From NCBI GenBank assembly GCA_001665255.1, contig LZSH01000437.1, positions 1 to 38,532 on the forward strand: DNA of 38,532 nt, written 5' to 3'. Below the pieces are notes generated by a model. That model saw only the letters and a list, made by a program, of their open reading frames with translations, had not been told where the DNA came from and ran no database searches. Positions 6,088 through 14,130 of this stretch are shown here, piece by piece. Positions within the stretch are counted from its first letter, which is position 1. The number at the start of each line of letters is the position of its first letter. This stretch comes from Mycobacteriaceae bacterium 1482268.1. Lineage in GTDB: Bacteria; Actinomycetota; Actinomycetes; Mycobacteriales; Mycobacteriaceae. The translations under genes were made by a program, and so were the position numbers.

Positions 6088-6744
6088 ATGGGCCTGTTCA
6101 AGCGACGAAAAAGCCGCGCTACTCGGCGAGCTGAGGCCCGTGCCATCAAGGCCAAGGCGAAGCTCGAAGCCAAGCTCGCGGCGAAGACCGAGAACCGTCG
6201 CATCAAGGCCGCGCACAAGGCCGAGACCAAGGCGCTCAAGGCGCAACTGCGGGCCCAGCGGGAGAGCGACAGGAATGCGCTGAAGGTTGCTGAGACCGAG
6301 CTCAAGGCGGTTCGGGAAGGCAAGCTGCTATCGCCGACGCGCATTCGCCGCACGCTGACCGTCACCCGGCTGCTTGCCCCGATCGTCGTACCGCTCGCGT
6401 ATCGCGCTGCGATCGCAGCCCGCGGATTCTTGGACCAGCGGCGCGCAGACCAGTTGGGTATTCCGCTGAGCCAACTCGGCCAGTTCTCCGGCCCCGGCGC
6501 GCAGTTGTCGGCCCGTATCGCCGGCGCCGAGCAGACCCTGCGACAGGTCGCCGACAAGAAGTCCAAGGACGCCGAGACGAAGCAGTTCGTCGCCGCGATC
6601 ACCGACCGGCTGACCGATCTTTCGGCTGCCGTGACCGCAGCGGAGAAGATGCCCTCGGCCAAGCGACGCGCGGCACACAATTCGATCAGCCAGCAGCTCG
6701 ACGGCATCGAAGCCGACCTGATGGCCCGTCTCGGCGTGGCCTGA
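6088..6744 (+). CDS. Conserved coiled-coil protein, Rv3850-like (DUF6474)
   Basis: From the ATG at 6088 the product is 218 residues, the length I recall for Rv3850. Residues 1-80 are an almost continuous Lys/Arg/Ala/Glu-rich amphipathic helix (repeated K-A-K-x-E-A-K patterns), which suggests a coiled coil or nucleic-acid contact. A moderately hydrophobic segment follows near residues 95-120, then a helical C-terminus. GGAAGG at 6073-6078 is well placed for the 6088 start; an in-frame ATG at 6067 is possible but lacks a ribosome site. The place downstream of espR is conserved in mycobacteria; function unknown. Confidence 0.8.
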   Translation: MGLFKRRKSRATRRAEARAIKAKAKLEAKLAAKTENRRIKAAHKAETKALKAQLRAQRESDRNALKVAETELKAVREGKLLSPTRIRRTLTVTRLLAPIVVPLAYRAAIAARGFLDQRRADQLGIPLSQLGQFSGPGAQLSARIAGAEQTLRQVADKKSKDAETKQFVAAITDRLTDLSAAVTAAEKMPSAKRRAAHNSISQQLDGIEADLMARLGVA

Positions 6745-6752
6745 ACGCTCCC

Positions 6753-7280
6753 GTGCGAGCGCAGCCGGTCACTACCGCGTCCCGTCTTCGGGGAACGGCG
6801 GCCGGGCTGCTGACCGCGGCACTGGCCGTGGCCGCCCATGGCACCGCCTCGGGCGCCGCGCCGTCAGGCTCCGTTGTCGTTCTGCTGGCGGTGCTGGCCG
6901 CGACGGTGGGAGGGCTCGCCGCGACCGTTTCCCGTACTGCCGACGTGCGGATGCTGCTCTGTCTGCTCGCAGGTGGCCAGTTCATCGGCCACCTGATGCT
7001 GGCCGCCGCGGGCCACCATCACGGCCAACCTGCGTGGCCTGTCCCGGTGATGCTTGCCGCGCATGCCCTGGCTGTGCTCGCCGGCGCCGTGCTGATCGCC
7101 GCGGGCGACCACCTCTGCCGCGCGGTGTCGCGCGCCGTCGAAGTGGTTATGCGCGCGGTCGTCGCGCCGATTCCGGGCGTCGCGGTCATCTCTGCAAGCG
7201 CCGATCAGCCGCTGCGCTCGGCACTCCTGCTCGCCACATCGGTGTCACATCGGGGTCCGCCGGTCAGCCGCGCACGCTGA
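6753..7280 (+). CDS. Multi-span membrane protein at the head of a copper gene run
   Basis: GTG at 6753, 8 bp after the preceding stop, opens a 175-residue frame with four hydrophobic segments (about residues 10-33, 38-58, 66-86 and 95-118). Between helices three and four lies a His-rich loop G-H-H-H-G-Q, a plausible copper-binding site. The C-terminal tail is polar. It directly precedes ycnI, copC and copD on the same strand, so a role in copper handling is a reasonable inference. I do not recognise a named family. Confidence 0.7.
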   Translation: MRAQPVTTASRLRGTAAGLLTAALAVAAHGTASGAAPSGSVVVLLAVLAATVGGLAATVSRTADVRMLLCLLAGGQFIGHLMLAAAGHHHGQPAWPVPVMLAAHALAVLAGAVLIAAGDHLCRAVSRAVEVVMRAVVAPIPGVAVISASADQPLRSALLLATSVSHRGPPVSRAR

Positions 7281-7316
7281 CCGTCCATTCCCCAACACCA
7301 AGAAAGTGACAATTCA

Positions 7317-7967
7317 ATGCGTTTCCCACCCAGGGCGCCCCGGCGCGCCCTCATCGCCGTCGCCGGCGCCCTCACGATCGGTTTGGCCTGCGCGGGACCT
7401 GCGGGTGCCCACGTGCGCGCCGAAGCCGACAACCCCGCACCGGGGAGCTTCTCTGTGGTGACTTTCCGGGTCCCCGGAGAATCCGAAACCGGTGCTGTGA
7501 CAACGAAGTTGAGCGTCGCGCTGCCCGATGTAGCGTCCGCGCGGGCCGAGCTGATGCCCGGCTGGACCGCCGCGCTCGACCGCGACACGGCTGCAGGCAC
7601 CGTCCGCTCGGTCACCTGGACGGCCGATCCGAAGGTCGGCATCTCGTCCGACCAGTTCGCACTGTTCCGGATATCGGTGAAGATGCCACAAGGTGACAGC
7701 GTCGCCTTCCCCGCGACCCAGACCTATTCCGACGGCACAGTGGTGCGATGGGACCAGCCGCCGCTGCCCGGCGGCGGGGAACCCGAATACCCGGTGCCGG
7801 TGGTGAGCCTGACGGGTGCGGCGTCGACCGCCGAGCGTGAGATGACGGCGCGAGCTGTTCCGATCGCGGGCAACGTCGACAGCTCTGCACGGTGGCTCGC
7901 CGGTGGTGCGCTTGTGCTGGCCGCGGTCGGGGTGGCCGCAGCCTTGCTCGCGCGGAGGCGCACTTGA
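7317..7967 (+). CDS. YcnI-like copper-binding protein (DUF1775)
   Basis: This is an exported copper chaperone of the YcnI family. The 216-residue product has a signal peptide ending A-G-A and a mature N-terminal His (H-V-R-A-E-A-D-N-P), which in this family binds copper together with a Trp and acidic residue. The core follows the DUF1775 pattern (TFRVPGES, LPDVASARAELMPGW, V-R-W-D-Q-P-P at about 143). A C-terminal membrane helix (about residues 190-210) with a final R-R-R-T anchors it outside. The stop overlaps the TTG start of copC. Confidence 0.88.
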   Translation: MRFPPRAPRRALIAVAGALTIGLACAGPAGAHVRAEADNPAPGSFSVVTFRVPGESETGAVTTKLSVALPDVASARAELMPGWTAALDRDTAAGTVRSVTWTADPKVGISSDQFALFRISVKMPQGDSVAFPATQTYSDGTVVRWDQPPLPGGGEPEYPVPVVSLTGAASTAEREMTARAVPIAGNVDSSARWLAGGALVLAAVGVAAALLARRRT

Positions 7968-8473
7968 TTCGGCCTGTCCGGCTCGTGTCCATCGCCGTCC
8001 TTGTGGCGGCGATGGCGCTTGCCGGTGCGCCAGTGGCGGCCGCGCACGCCGCCCGCATCGCGAGCGACCCCGCCGACAGCGCCGCGCTGACGCAGGGTCC
8101 GCCGCGGGTCAGTGCGACGTTCAACGAGCGGCTGCAGCCGCAGTTCGCCGCGATGACCGTCGTCGGCCCCGACAACAACCTGTGGTCGACCGGGCAACCG
8201 CAGGTCGACGGCGCCGTGATCGGCGTCGACGTGCGCCCGCTCGGACCGGCGGGCATCTACACGGTGAACTACCGGGTGACGTCGGCCGACGGCCATCCGG
8301 TGTCGGGTTCGTGGACGTTTCGTCTCACAGTGGCCGCGACGGGCACGCCGGGCCCGCCTGCGGCTATGCCCGCCGATACGGCGGGTGGCGGAATTCCGGT
8401 GTGGCCGTTCCTCATTGCGGGTGCGTTGATCATCGGAGGCGCCATCCTGTGGACGGCACGACGAAAGCCGTGA
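7964..8473 (+). CDS. copC: Copper resistance protein CopC
   Basis: CopC is an extracytoplasmic copper-binding beta-barrel that works with CopD. The start is probably TTG at 7964, overlapping the ycnI stop in TTGA; a GTG at 7985 is the alternative. The 169-residue product has a signal peptide, then a mature His (A-A-A-H-A-A-R-I-A-S-D-P-A-D), the family segment P-R-V-S-A-T-F-N-E-R-L, and the second site S-A-D-G-H-P-V-S-G. A C-terminal hydrophobic helix (about residues 143-163) makes it a tethered form. Confidence 0.9.
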   Translation: MIRPVRLVSIAVLVAAMALAGAPVAAAHAARIASDPADSAALTQGPPRVSATFNERLQPQFAAMTVVGPDNNLWSTGQPQVDGAVIGVDVRPLGPAGIYTVNYRVTSADGHPVSGSWTFRLTVAATGTPGPPAAMPADTAGGGIPVWPFLIAGALIIGGAILWTARRKP

Positions 8474-9393
8474 CCCGGCGGCGGGCGGTGACCGGCGGCG
8501 CCGTCATGGTGCTCGCCGCCTCCGCAGCTGCCTGGGCAGTGAGCTTCCGCCAGGCACCGCCGACAGCCACGGTGGTGCGCGCCCTCGCCGACTGTGCGGC
8601 CGTCGCCACGCTCGGCCTGGCGGTGGTGCCGATGCTCGACGACGGCCGGCACCGATCCGAATTGGCGCTGCGGGCGGACCGGCCGCTTGCCTGGGCGGCC
8701 GGTGTGTGGCTGCTCGCCGAACTGTGCCGCCTCGCGGTGGGCGCGGCCGCGGCCGCCGCGGTTCCGGTGAGTCGGGTGGGGTTGGTGACGACGGCGGAGT
8801 TCGCATCGACGACGTCGGCGGGACGGTCCGGCCTGTTCAGTGTCGCGGCCACCGGCCTGCTGCTCGTGGTGGCGCTCGGCGGGGTGAAGACGCAAGCTGC
8901 AGCGGTCACCGTCGTGGGGCTGGCGGCAGTCGGTCTGGGCGCGCGCACGATCGGCGGTCACATGTCGGCCAGCGTGCTCGGCGCCGCCGCGATCGCGATC
9001 CATGTGTTGGCCGCCGCGACGTGGTGCGGGACGTTGGCGGCGCTGGTTGTGACCGTGGACCACCGCGGGCAGTGGGCCCGGGTGTTGCCGAGGTTCTCCG
9101 AGCTGTCGTTGTGGTGTGTGCTCGCGTTGCTGGCCGGCGGCGTGGCCGGTGGCCTCGCGGTGGTGGATTCGGCGTCCCAGCTGTTCGCCACCGGTTACGG
9201 ACGGCTGCTGTCGACGAAGATCGTCCTCACCGTCGTGCTGGTGGCGCTGGCCTGGCGCAACCGCGCCCGATGGCTGCCCGCGGCAAAGTCGCATCGCGTG
9301 ACCGCATATGTCTCGGGATCGAGGTCGTTGACCGAGCTGGCGATCATGGCGATGGCCCTGACCATGGCCGCAGCGCTTTCGGTCACCGGTTAG
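8470..9393 (+). CDS. copD: Copper resistance D family membrane protein (CopD)
   Basis: The 307-residue protein carries about eight membrane helices and belongs to the CopD family, which partners CopC in copper movement across the cytoplasmic membrane. The GTG at 8470 overlaps the copC stop (GTGA), giving tight coupling. Family signs are the segment A-A-A-T-W-C-G-T-L-A-A-L at about residues 185-196 and the late S-T-K-I-V-L-T-V-V-L-V-A-L-A-W-R-N-R. An earlier in-frame GTG at 8449 is possible. Confidence 0.85.
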   Translation: MTRRRAVTGGAVMVLAASAAAWAVSFRQAPPTATVVRALADCAAVATLGLAVVPMLDDGRHRSELALRADRPLAWAAGVWLLAELCRLAVGAAAAAAVPVSRVGLVTTAEFASTTSAGRSGLFSVAATGLLLVVALGGVKTQAAAVTVVGLAAVGLGARTIGGHMSASVLGAAAIAIHVLAAATWCGTLAALVVTVDHRGQWARVLPRFSELSLWCVLALLAGGVAGGLAVVDSASQLFATGYGRLLSTKIVLTVVLVALAWRNRARWLPAAKSHRVTAYVSGSRSLTELAIMAMALTMAAALSVTG

Positions 9394-9437
9394 GGTGGGA
9401 GAGGCTTGAGGACGAAACACTGCAAAGGAGCAGCCTG

Positions 9438-9956
9438 ATGGCCGACCCGCAGGATCGACCCGACGAGAAGCCGGCCGCTCCCCCGGCCGTGCCGCCACCG
9501 TCCGCGCCGCAGGCTGGGCCGTCGTCAACCGAGCCGCCCACAACGCCGCCACCTCCGCCCGCCGCGCCGGCCAAGAAGGCCGCCAAAAAGGCTGCCAAGA
9601 AGGCGCCTGCGAAGACACCCAAGAAGACGCCCGCAAAGGCAGCCAAGAAGGCCGCACCGGCGAAAAAGGCCCCGGCGAAAAAGGCGCCGCCCAAAAAAGC
9701 ACCGCCCAAGGCTGCGCCGGCCGCCGCGGCCAAACCCGCCGACATCAACGGCGACCGCACCGTTACGGACGCCGCCAAAGAGGCTGCGGCACAGGCCAAG
9801 TCGACGGTCGCCGCTGCGGGAAACCCGGCAACCGGTCCGGCCGCGGTGCCGCTGGTCGGCCCCGGGCCCTCACGAGTGCCCCTTGCCGCCGCGATCGCTG
9901 CGGGTGTCCTCGCCATCCTGTTGGTGTTGGTCATCCGCAGGCACGCCGAGGACTGA
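9438..9956 (+). CDS. hns: Membrane-anchored histone-like protein (Rv3852-type Hns)
   Basis: The product (172 residues) has the layout of mycobacterial Rv3852. An acidic/proline-rich N-terminus is followed by a Lys/Ala/Pro repeat region (about residues 43-90, P-A-K-K-A units) that resembles histone H1 tails and binds DNA. A short A-A-K-E-A-A-A-Q-A-K helix and a C-terminal membrane helix (about residues 145-165) with a basic end follow. The ATG at 9438 has AAAGGAG upstream. The position between the Rv3850-like gene and rraA is conserved. Name by Rv3852 homology; it is not related to enterobacterial H-NS. Confidence 0.88.
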   Translation: MADPQDRPDEKPAAPPAVPPPSAPQAGPSSTEPPTTPPPPPAAPAKKAAKKAAKKAPAKTPKKTPAKAAKKAAPAKKAPAKKAPPKKAPPKAAPAAAAKPADINGDRTVTDAAKEAAAQAKSTVAAAGNPATGPAAVPLVGPGPSRVPLAAAIAAGVLAILLVLVIRRHAED

Positions 9957-9976
9957 CAAGAGGACTGACAAAGCTC

Positions 9977-10007
9977 TTGACCCTCACGTGACGTCAGGGT
10001 CGATAGT
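9977..10007 (+). promoter_or_regulatory. MerR-type promoter with palindromic operator
   Basis: TTGACC (9977-9982) and GATAGT (10002-10007) are separated by 19 bp, the over-long spacing typical of MerR-controlled promoters. The spacer holds a near-perfect palindrome at 9979-10001 (GACCCT-n-ACGT-n-ACGT-n-AGGGTC). The -10 hexamer ends 6 bp before the ATG of the regulator gene, so the transcript is probably leaderless and autoregulated. Confidence 0.75.
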
Positions 10008-10013
10008 GGCCGT

Positions 10014-10769
10014 ATGGACGCGAAGACCGTCGGCGCGGTAGCCACCCTCACAGGTGTCTCCGTCCGCACCCTGCACCACTACCACCAGATCGGTCTCGTG
10101 GTGCCCAGCGTCCGCACCGCGGCCGGCTATCGCGGCTACGCCGACGCCGACATCGAGCGGTTACACGTTGTGTTGGTCTATCGGGCGGTCGGACTGCCGC
10201 TCGACGAGATCCGCACGCTGCTCGATGACGCCGACGCCGATGTGGTGGCACACCTGCAACGCCAGCACGCACTGTTGACCGAACAGGCCGATCGGCTTCG
10301 GGACACCATCAAGGCAGTGGAGGAACTGATGAACGCACACCGCAACGGCATCCAGCTCAGCGCGGAGGAGCAGGCGGAGATCTTCGGAACCACCGCATTC
10401 GGCGCGGAGTACGCCGACGAGGCGCAGCAACGGTGGGGCGACACCGACGCGTGGCGGCAGTCGCAGCAGCGAACCGCAGACTTCACGAAACACGACTGGG
10501 TAGCGATCAAAGCCGACGGCGACGCGCTGTTGGCTGCCTTCGCCAAGGCCATGCGCGCCGGTGTGCGTCCGGGTTCGCCGGACGCCGACGAGCTGGCCGC
10601 GCTGCACCGTGCGTCGATCGAGCGGTTCTACGATTGTGACGACGAGATGCACCGTTGCCTGGTCGAGATGTATGTCGCCGACGAACGGTTCACGCGCTAC
10701 TACGACGACGTCGAACCCGGGCTGGCGCAGTTCGTGCATGACATCGTTGTCGAATGGGTCAATTACTAG
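10014..10769 (+). CDS. MerR-family regulator with TipAS-like ligand domain
   Basis: The 251-residue protein starts with a MerR winged helix-turn-helix (residues 1-72: VGAVATLTGVSVRTLHHYHQIGL, then R-T-A-A-G-Y-R-G-Y) and a dimerisation coiled coil (about 75-112). The C-terminal half (about 115-251) fits the TipAS/antibiotic-recognition domain, with the Trp/Tyr-rich segments Q-Q-R-W-G-D-T-D-A-W and Y-V-A-D-E-R-F-T-R-Y-Y. TipA-type proteins activate their own promoter when they bind thiopeptide-like drugs. The gene has a matching 19-bp-spaced palindromic promoter. The ligand is not predictable. Confidence 0.88.
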   Translation: MDAKTVGAVATLTGVSVRTLHHYHQIGLVVPSVRTAAGYRGYADADIERLHVVLVYRAVGLPLDEIRTLLDDADADVVAHLQRQHALLTEQADRLRDTIKAVEELMNAHRNGIQLSAEEQAEIFGTTAFGAEYADEAQQRWGDTDAWRQSQQRTADFTKHDWVAIKADGDALLAAFAKAMRAGVRPGSPDADELAALHRASIERFYDCDDEMHRCLVEMYVADERFTRYYDDVEPGLAQFVHDIVVEWVNY

Positions 10770-10772
10770 CAC

Positions 10773-10831
10773 ATCACATACGTGTGATATGGCCTGCACC
10801 AATGGAATTCGCCGTGTGTGCGGAATTCGCC
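10773..10831. promoter_or_regulatory. Inverted and direct repeats upstream of the P450 gene
   Basis: An inverted repeat ATCACA-tacg-TGTGAT (10773-10788) is followed by two exact copies of GGAATTCGCC (10804-10813 and 10822-10831), 18 bp apart. The second copy ends 20 bp before the TACTCT -10 element (10852-10857) of the P450 gene. Their placement suggests an operator, but no protein is known to bind them. Confidence 0.4.
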
Positions 10832-10863
10832 CTTCCGATGGGCAGCGCGCGTACTCTCCGGCC

Positions 10864-12069
10864 ATGACGGTCGACTCTGCTCATGCGCTCTACTACGACC
10901 CGTACGACACGGAACTGAGCGCGGACCCGTACCCGATGTTTCGGCGGCTCCGCGAAGAAGCGCCGTTGTACTACAACGCCGAATACGACTTCTTCGCGCT
11001 CAGCCGGTTCGATGACGTCAGCCACGGGTTTGTCGACCATGCAACGTTCAGCTCGGGCAGAGGCGCGATCCTCGAATGGATCAAGGGCGGCATTGAGGTG
11101 CCGTCAGGCATCGTGTCGTTCGAAGACCCGCCGTTACACAATATCCACCGCAACCTCTTGGCTCGGATGTTCACACCCCGCGCCATCAACGCCCTCGAGG
11201 AGAAGATACAAGCGTTCTGTGCCCGAAGCCTTGATCCGCTCGTAGGTACCGGACGGTTCGACTTTGTACAGGACCTGGGGGCCCAGATGCCGATGCAGGT
11301 GATCGGCATGCTGCTCGGTATTCCCGACGACGACCTGGAGGCAGTAAGAGATCGTTCGAACTCCAATATGAGAGCCGAGTCCGGACAGCCGATGAAGCTC
11401 AACGCCAAAGCGATTCAGCGGTTGGGCGATCTCTACGCCGACTACATCGACTGGCGTGCCGACCATCCGGCCGACGACATCATGACCGAATTGCTCAGTG
11501 TCGATTTCCAAGACGAGACAGGCGCCACGCGACGACTTCGTCGCGATGAACTCCTTCTCTATGTGAACGTGATCGCACAGGCCGGCAATGAGACGACCAC
11601 GAGGCTCATCGGTTGGACGGGCAAGGTGCTCGCCGAACATCCCGATCAACGACGGGAGCTGGTGGACAGTCCTCCGCTGATCCCCGCAGCTATCGAAGAA
11701 CTGGTGCGCTTCGAACCGCCCGCGCCGCATATGGCGCGCTACGTGACGCGCGATGTCGGCTATTACGACCAGACGGTGCCCGAGGGGAGCGTGATGATGC
11801 TGCTGATCGGCGCCGCATGCCGGGACCACCGCCGTTTCCCGCCTGATGGAGATTGTTTCGACATTCACCGTCGACCGCGCCAACACGTCGGATTCGGTGT
11901 AGGTATCCACTACTGTCTGGGTGCCTCGCTGGCACGTCTCGAAGGAAGGATCGCGCTGGAGGAGGTACTCAAGCGCTTCCCTGAATGGGACATCGATCTC
12001 GACAACGCGGTCAGGTCCACTACAACGACTACGCGTGGGTGGGACGCGATGCCTGCGCTTATTCCATGA
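10864..12069 (+). CDS. Cytochrome P450
   Basis: A 401-residue soluble bacterial P450, a haem-thiolate monooxygenase. The I-helix oxygen-binding motif is A-G-N-E-T-T at about residue 240, the K-helix ExxR is in E-E-L-V-R-F-E-P-P near 280, and the haem loop is F-G-V-G-I-H-Y-C-L-G near 348-357, with Cys as the iron ligand. A TACTCT hexamer 6 bp before the ATG suggests leaderless transcription. In M. tuberculosis hns and rraA are adjacent, so this gene and the MerR regulator appear as an insertion there. Substrate and CYP family number cannot be given from sequence alone. Confidence 0.92.
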   Translation: MTVDSAHALYYDPYDTELSADPYPMFRRLREEAPLYYNAEYDFFALSRFDDVSHGFVDHATFSSGRGAILEWIKGGIEVPSGIVSFEDPPLHNIHRNLLARMFTPRAINALEEKIQAFCARSLDPLVGTGRFDFVQDLGAQMPMQVIGMLLGIPDDDLEAVRDRSNSNMRAESGQPMKLNAKAIQRLGDLYADYIDWRADHPADDIMTELLSVDFQDETGATRRLRRDELLLYVNVIAQAGNETTTRLIGWTGKVLAEHPDQRRELVDSPPLIPAAIEELVRFEPPAPHMARYVTRDVGYYDQTVPEGSVMMLLIGAACRDHRRFPPDGDCFDIHRRPRQHVGFGVGIHYCLGASLARLEGRIALEEVLKRFPEWDIDLDNAVRSTTTTTRGWDAMPALIP

Positions 12070-12094
12070 TCGCCGCGCTCGCTAGCATCGACGC

Positions 12095-12574
12095 GTGACC
12101 ATCGAACCTCGCGCCACTGCAGACCTCGTCGACGACATCGGGCCAGACGTCCGCAGCTGCGATCTGCAGTTGCGTCAGTTCGGCGGCCGTATGCAGTTCG
12201 CAGGACCGATCACCACAGTGCGGTGCTTCGAGGACAACGCGTTGCTGAAATCGGTTCTCTCCGAGCCGGGTAACGGCGGTGTACTGGTGATCGACGGCGG
12301 CGGGTCGCTGCACTGCGCCCTGGTCGGCGACGTCATCGCCGGCCTTGGCGTCGACAGCGGCTGGGTGGGCCTGATCATCAATGGCGCGGTGCGCGACGCG
12401 GCGACGCTGCGCACGCTGGACATCGGCGTCAAGGCGCTCGGCACCAACCCGCGAAAGAGCACCAAGACCGGCGCCGGTGAGCGCGACGTCACCGTCGAAT
12501 TCGGCGGTGTCGCTTTCGTCCCCGGCCACATCGCCTACAGCGACGACGACGGGATCGTCGTCGTCGCCGAATGA
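12095..12574 (+). CDS. rraA: RraA-family protein (formerly MenG)
   Basis: The 159-residue protein belongs to the RraA family (Rv3853-like). Some members inhibit RNase E and others are aldolases of the HMG/CHA type. The family core is visible: [14 protein letters not shown] at about residues 68-81 and the basic [10 protein letters not shown] segment near 97-106. TAGCAT lies 6 bp before the GTG at 12095, suggesting a leaderless start. The gene converges on ethA, with only 4 bp between their stops. Confidence 0.92.
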   Translation: MTIEPRATADLVDDIGPDVRSCDLQLRQFGGRMQFAGPITTVRCFEDNALLKSVLSEPGNGGVLVIDGGGSLHCALVGDVIAGLGVDSGWVGLIINGAVRDAATLRTLDIGVKALGTNPRKSTKTGAGERDVTVEFGGVAFVPGHIAYSDDDGIVVVAE

Positions 12575-12578
12575 CGTC

Positions 12579-14054
12579 CTAGACCGAAGCCGCTACCGCC
12601 GCACGGTGTTTGGTGAATTGCAGCGACTCTTCGTCGACCTGTCCGTACCGGATCATCCGCATGTCGAAGAGGTAGTTCTGCTTGAGTCGCCACGGCGCCC
12701 GTGAGCCCGACTTCGGCAGCAGGTGCTCCGAGCGCTTGAAGTAGCCCGGCGAGAAGTCCATGAACGGCAGCTCGTCCACGCTGTTGCCCGGATGCTGCGG
12801 CTCGACGCGGTCAAACCCGTTGTCGTCCATGTAGTTCAGCAGCCGGCAGACGAACTCGGACACCAGATCCGCCTTCAGCGTCCACGAGGAGTTGGTGTAG
12901 CCGAACGTCATCGCGAAGTTCGGAATACCGGAGAACATCAGGCCCTTGTAGGTCATCAAAGACGACATGTCGATCGCCTGACCGTTCCTCGTCGGTCGCA
13001 ATCCGCCGAGTAGCTGCATGTTCAAACCCGTTGCGGTGATGATGATGTCGGCGGCCAGCTCCTCGCCCGAGCTCAGCTCGATGCCGGTCTTGGTGAACCG
13101 CTCGATGGTGTCGGTGACGACGTCGGCGTGACCCTTGCGGATCTCCTTGAAGATGTCGCCGTTGGGGGCCAGGCACACACGCTGGTCCCACGGCTTGTAA
13201 TTCGGCACGAAGTGCTTGTCGTAGTCGAACCCTTCGGGCAGCCTGCGCTCGGCCATAGTGCGAAGAGCCCTTTTGAAGGTATTCGGGAAGTTCCTGGCGA
13301 TCTGATACTGAATCGTGCTCTGCAGGATCGCCTTCCAGCGGATCGCCGTATACGCCGCCTTCTCGGGCAGCCATTTCGCAGCCTTCGCCGCGAAGGCGTC
13401 GGTGTCAGGCAGGGCGCCGATGTAGGTCGGCGTGCGTTGCAGCATCGTCACATGGCCCGACCCTGACCTGATCAGCGCCGGGATCAGCGTCACGGCGGTG
13501 GCGCCACTGCCGATGACCACGATCTTCTTGCCCTGGTAGTCGAGGTCCTCGGGCCAGTGCTGCGGATGCACAATGGTGCCCTCGAAGTCCTCGGCACCGG
13601 GGAACTGCGGCGAGTAGCCCTCGTCGTAGTTGTAGTAGCCGGTGCACCCGAACAGGAACTCGCAGCTGATCTCGCGCTGCTTTCCGTTGTTCTCGACGGT
13701 CAACGTCCAGCGGTTGTCGGCATCGGACCAGTCGGCGCCGACCACGCGCTGGCCGAACCGCATGTGCTTGTCGATGCCGTTCTCAGACGCCGCTTCCTTC
13801 AGATAGTTGAGGATCGACGGGCCTTCGGCGATCGCCTGCTCGTTGAGGTAGGGCTTGAACCGGAACCCGAGCGTGTACATGTCGGAGTCCGATCGCAGGC
13901 CCGGGTACTTGAACAGGTCCCAAGTCCCGCCGAGGTTCTCCCGACGCTCCAAAATCACGTAGCTCTTGTCCGGGCAGCGGTTCTGCAGGTGCCAGGCCGC
14001 GCTGATGCCGGAGATGCCGGCCCCGACGATGACAACGTCGACAAATTCAGTCAT
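12579..14054 (-). CDS. ethA: Baeyer-Villiger monooxygenase EthA
   Basis: EthA is an FAD- and NADPH-dependent monooxygenase, known in M. tuberculosis for activating ethionamide. The 491-residue product has the FAD Rossmann motif G-A-G-I-S-G at residues 11-16, the Baeyer-Villiger signature F-E-G-T-I-V-H-P-Q-H-W-P near 158-169, and the second Rossmann motif G-S-G-A-T-A just after. On the minus strand TAGCTT sits 6 bp before the ATG at 14054, so the start is probably leaderless. It is divergent from its repressor gene ethR, with the shared operator in the 76-bp gap. Confidence 0.95.
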   Translation of the reverse strand: MTEFVDVVIVGAGISGISAAWHLQNRCPDKSYVILERRENLGGTWDLFKYPGLRSDSDMYTLGFRFKPYLNEQAIAEGPSILNYLKEAASENGIDKHMRFGQRVVGADWSDADNRWTLTVENNGKQREISCEFLFGCTGYYNYDEGYSPQFPGAEDFEGTIVHPQHWPEDLDYQGKKIVVIGSGATAVTLIPALIRSGSGHVTMLQRTPTYIGALPDTDAFAAKAAKWLPEKAAYTAIRWKAILQSTIQYQIARNFPNTFKRALRTMAERRLPEGFDYDKHFVPNYKPWDQRVCLAPNGDIFKEIRKGHADVVTDTIERFTKTGIELSSGEELAADIIITATGLNMQLLGGLRPTRNGQAIDMSSLMTYKGLMFSGIPNFAMTFGYTNSSWTLKADLVSEFVCRLLNYMDDNGFDRVEPQHPGNSVDELPFMDFSPGYFKRSEHLLPKSGSRAPWRLKQNYLFDMRMIRYGQVDEESLQFTKHRAAVAASV

Positions 14055-14074
14055 GGTGTAAAGCTATCAACACT

Positions 14075-14113
14075 GTGTCGAGATAGTCAACAGTCTGTTG
14101 AAACTCTCGACAC
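14075..14113. promoter_or_regulatory. EthR operator palindrome
   Basis: A 39-bp dyad centred at 14094 has outer arms GTGTCGAGA (14075-14083) and TCTCGACAC (14105-14113) and inner arms TCAACAG (14087-14093) and CTGTTGA (14095-14101). It lies between ethA and ethR and overlaps the regions just upstream of both -10 elements. The half-site GTGTCGA is the same as in the known M. tuberculosis operator as I recall it, which binds several EthR dimers. Confidence 0.85.
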
Positions 14114-14130
14114 CGTGTAAAGTAATTGCC

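Noticed and set aside
5227..6744. A 505-codon plus-strand frame covering the secreted protein and the Rv3850-like gene
   Set aside because: Only the part from 6088 matches a family. The upstream part is the antisense shadow of the signal-peptide protein at 4984-5877.
8269..9702. Long minus-strand frames opposite copC/copD/hns
   Set aside because: Products are Arg/Ala/Pro-rich without domains, and the plus-strand copper genes and hns are well supported with stop/start overlaps.
10773..10788. ATCACA/TGTGAT repeat as a CRP site
   Set aside because: The half-sites face the wrong way (TCACA-N4-TGTGA instead of TGTGA-N6-TCACA) and the spacing is wrong.
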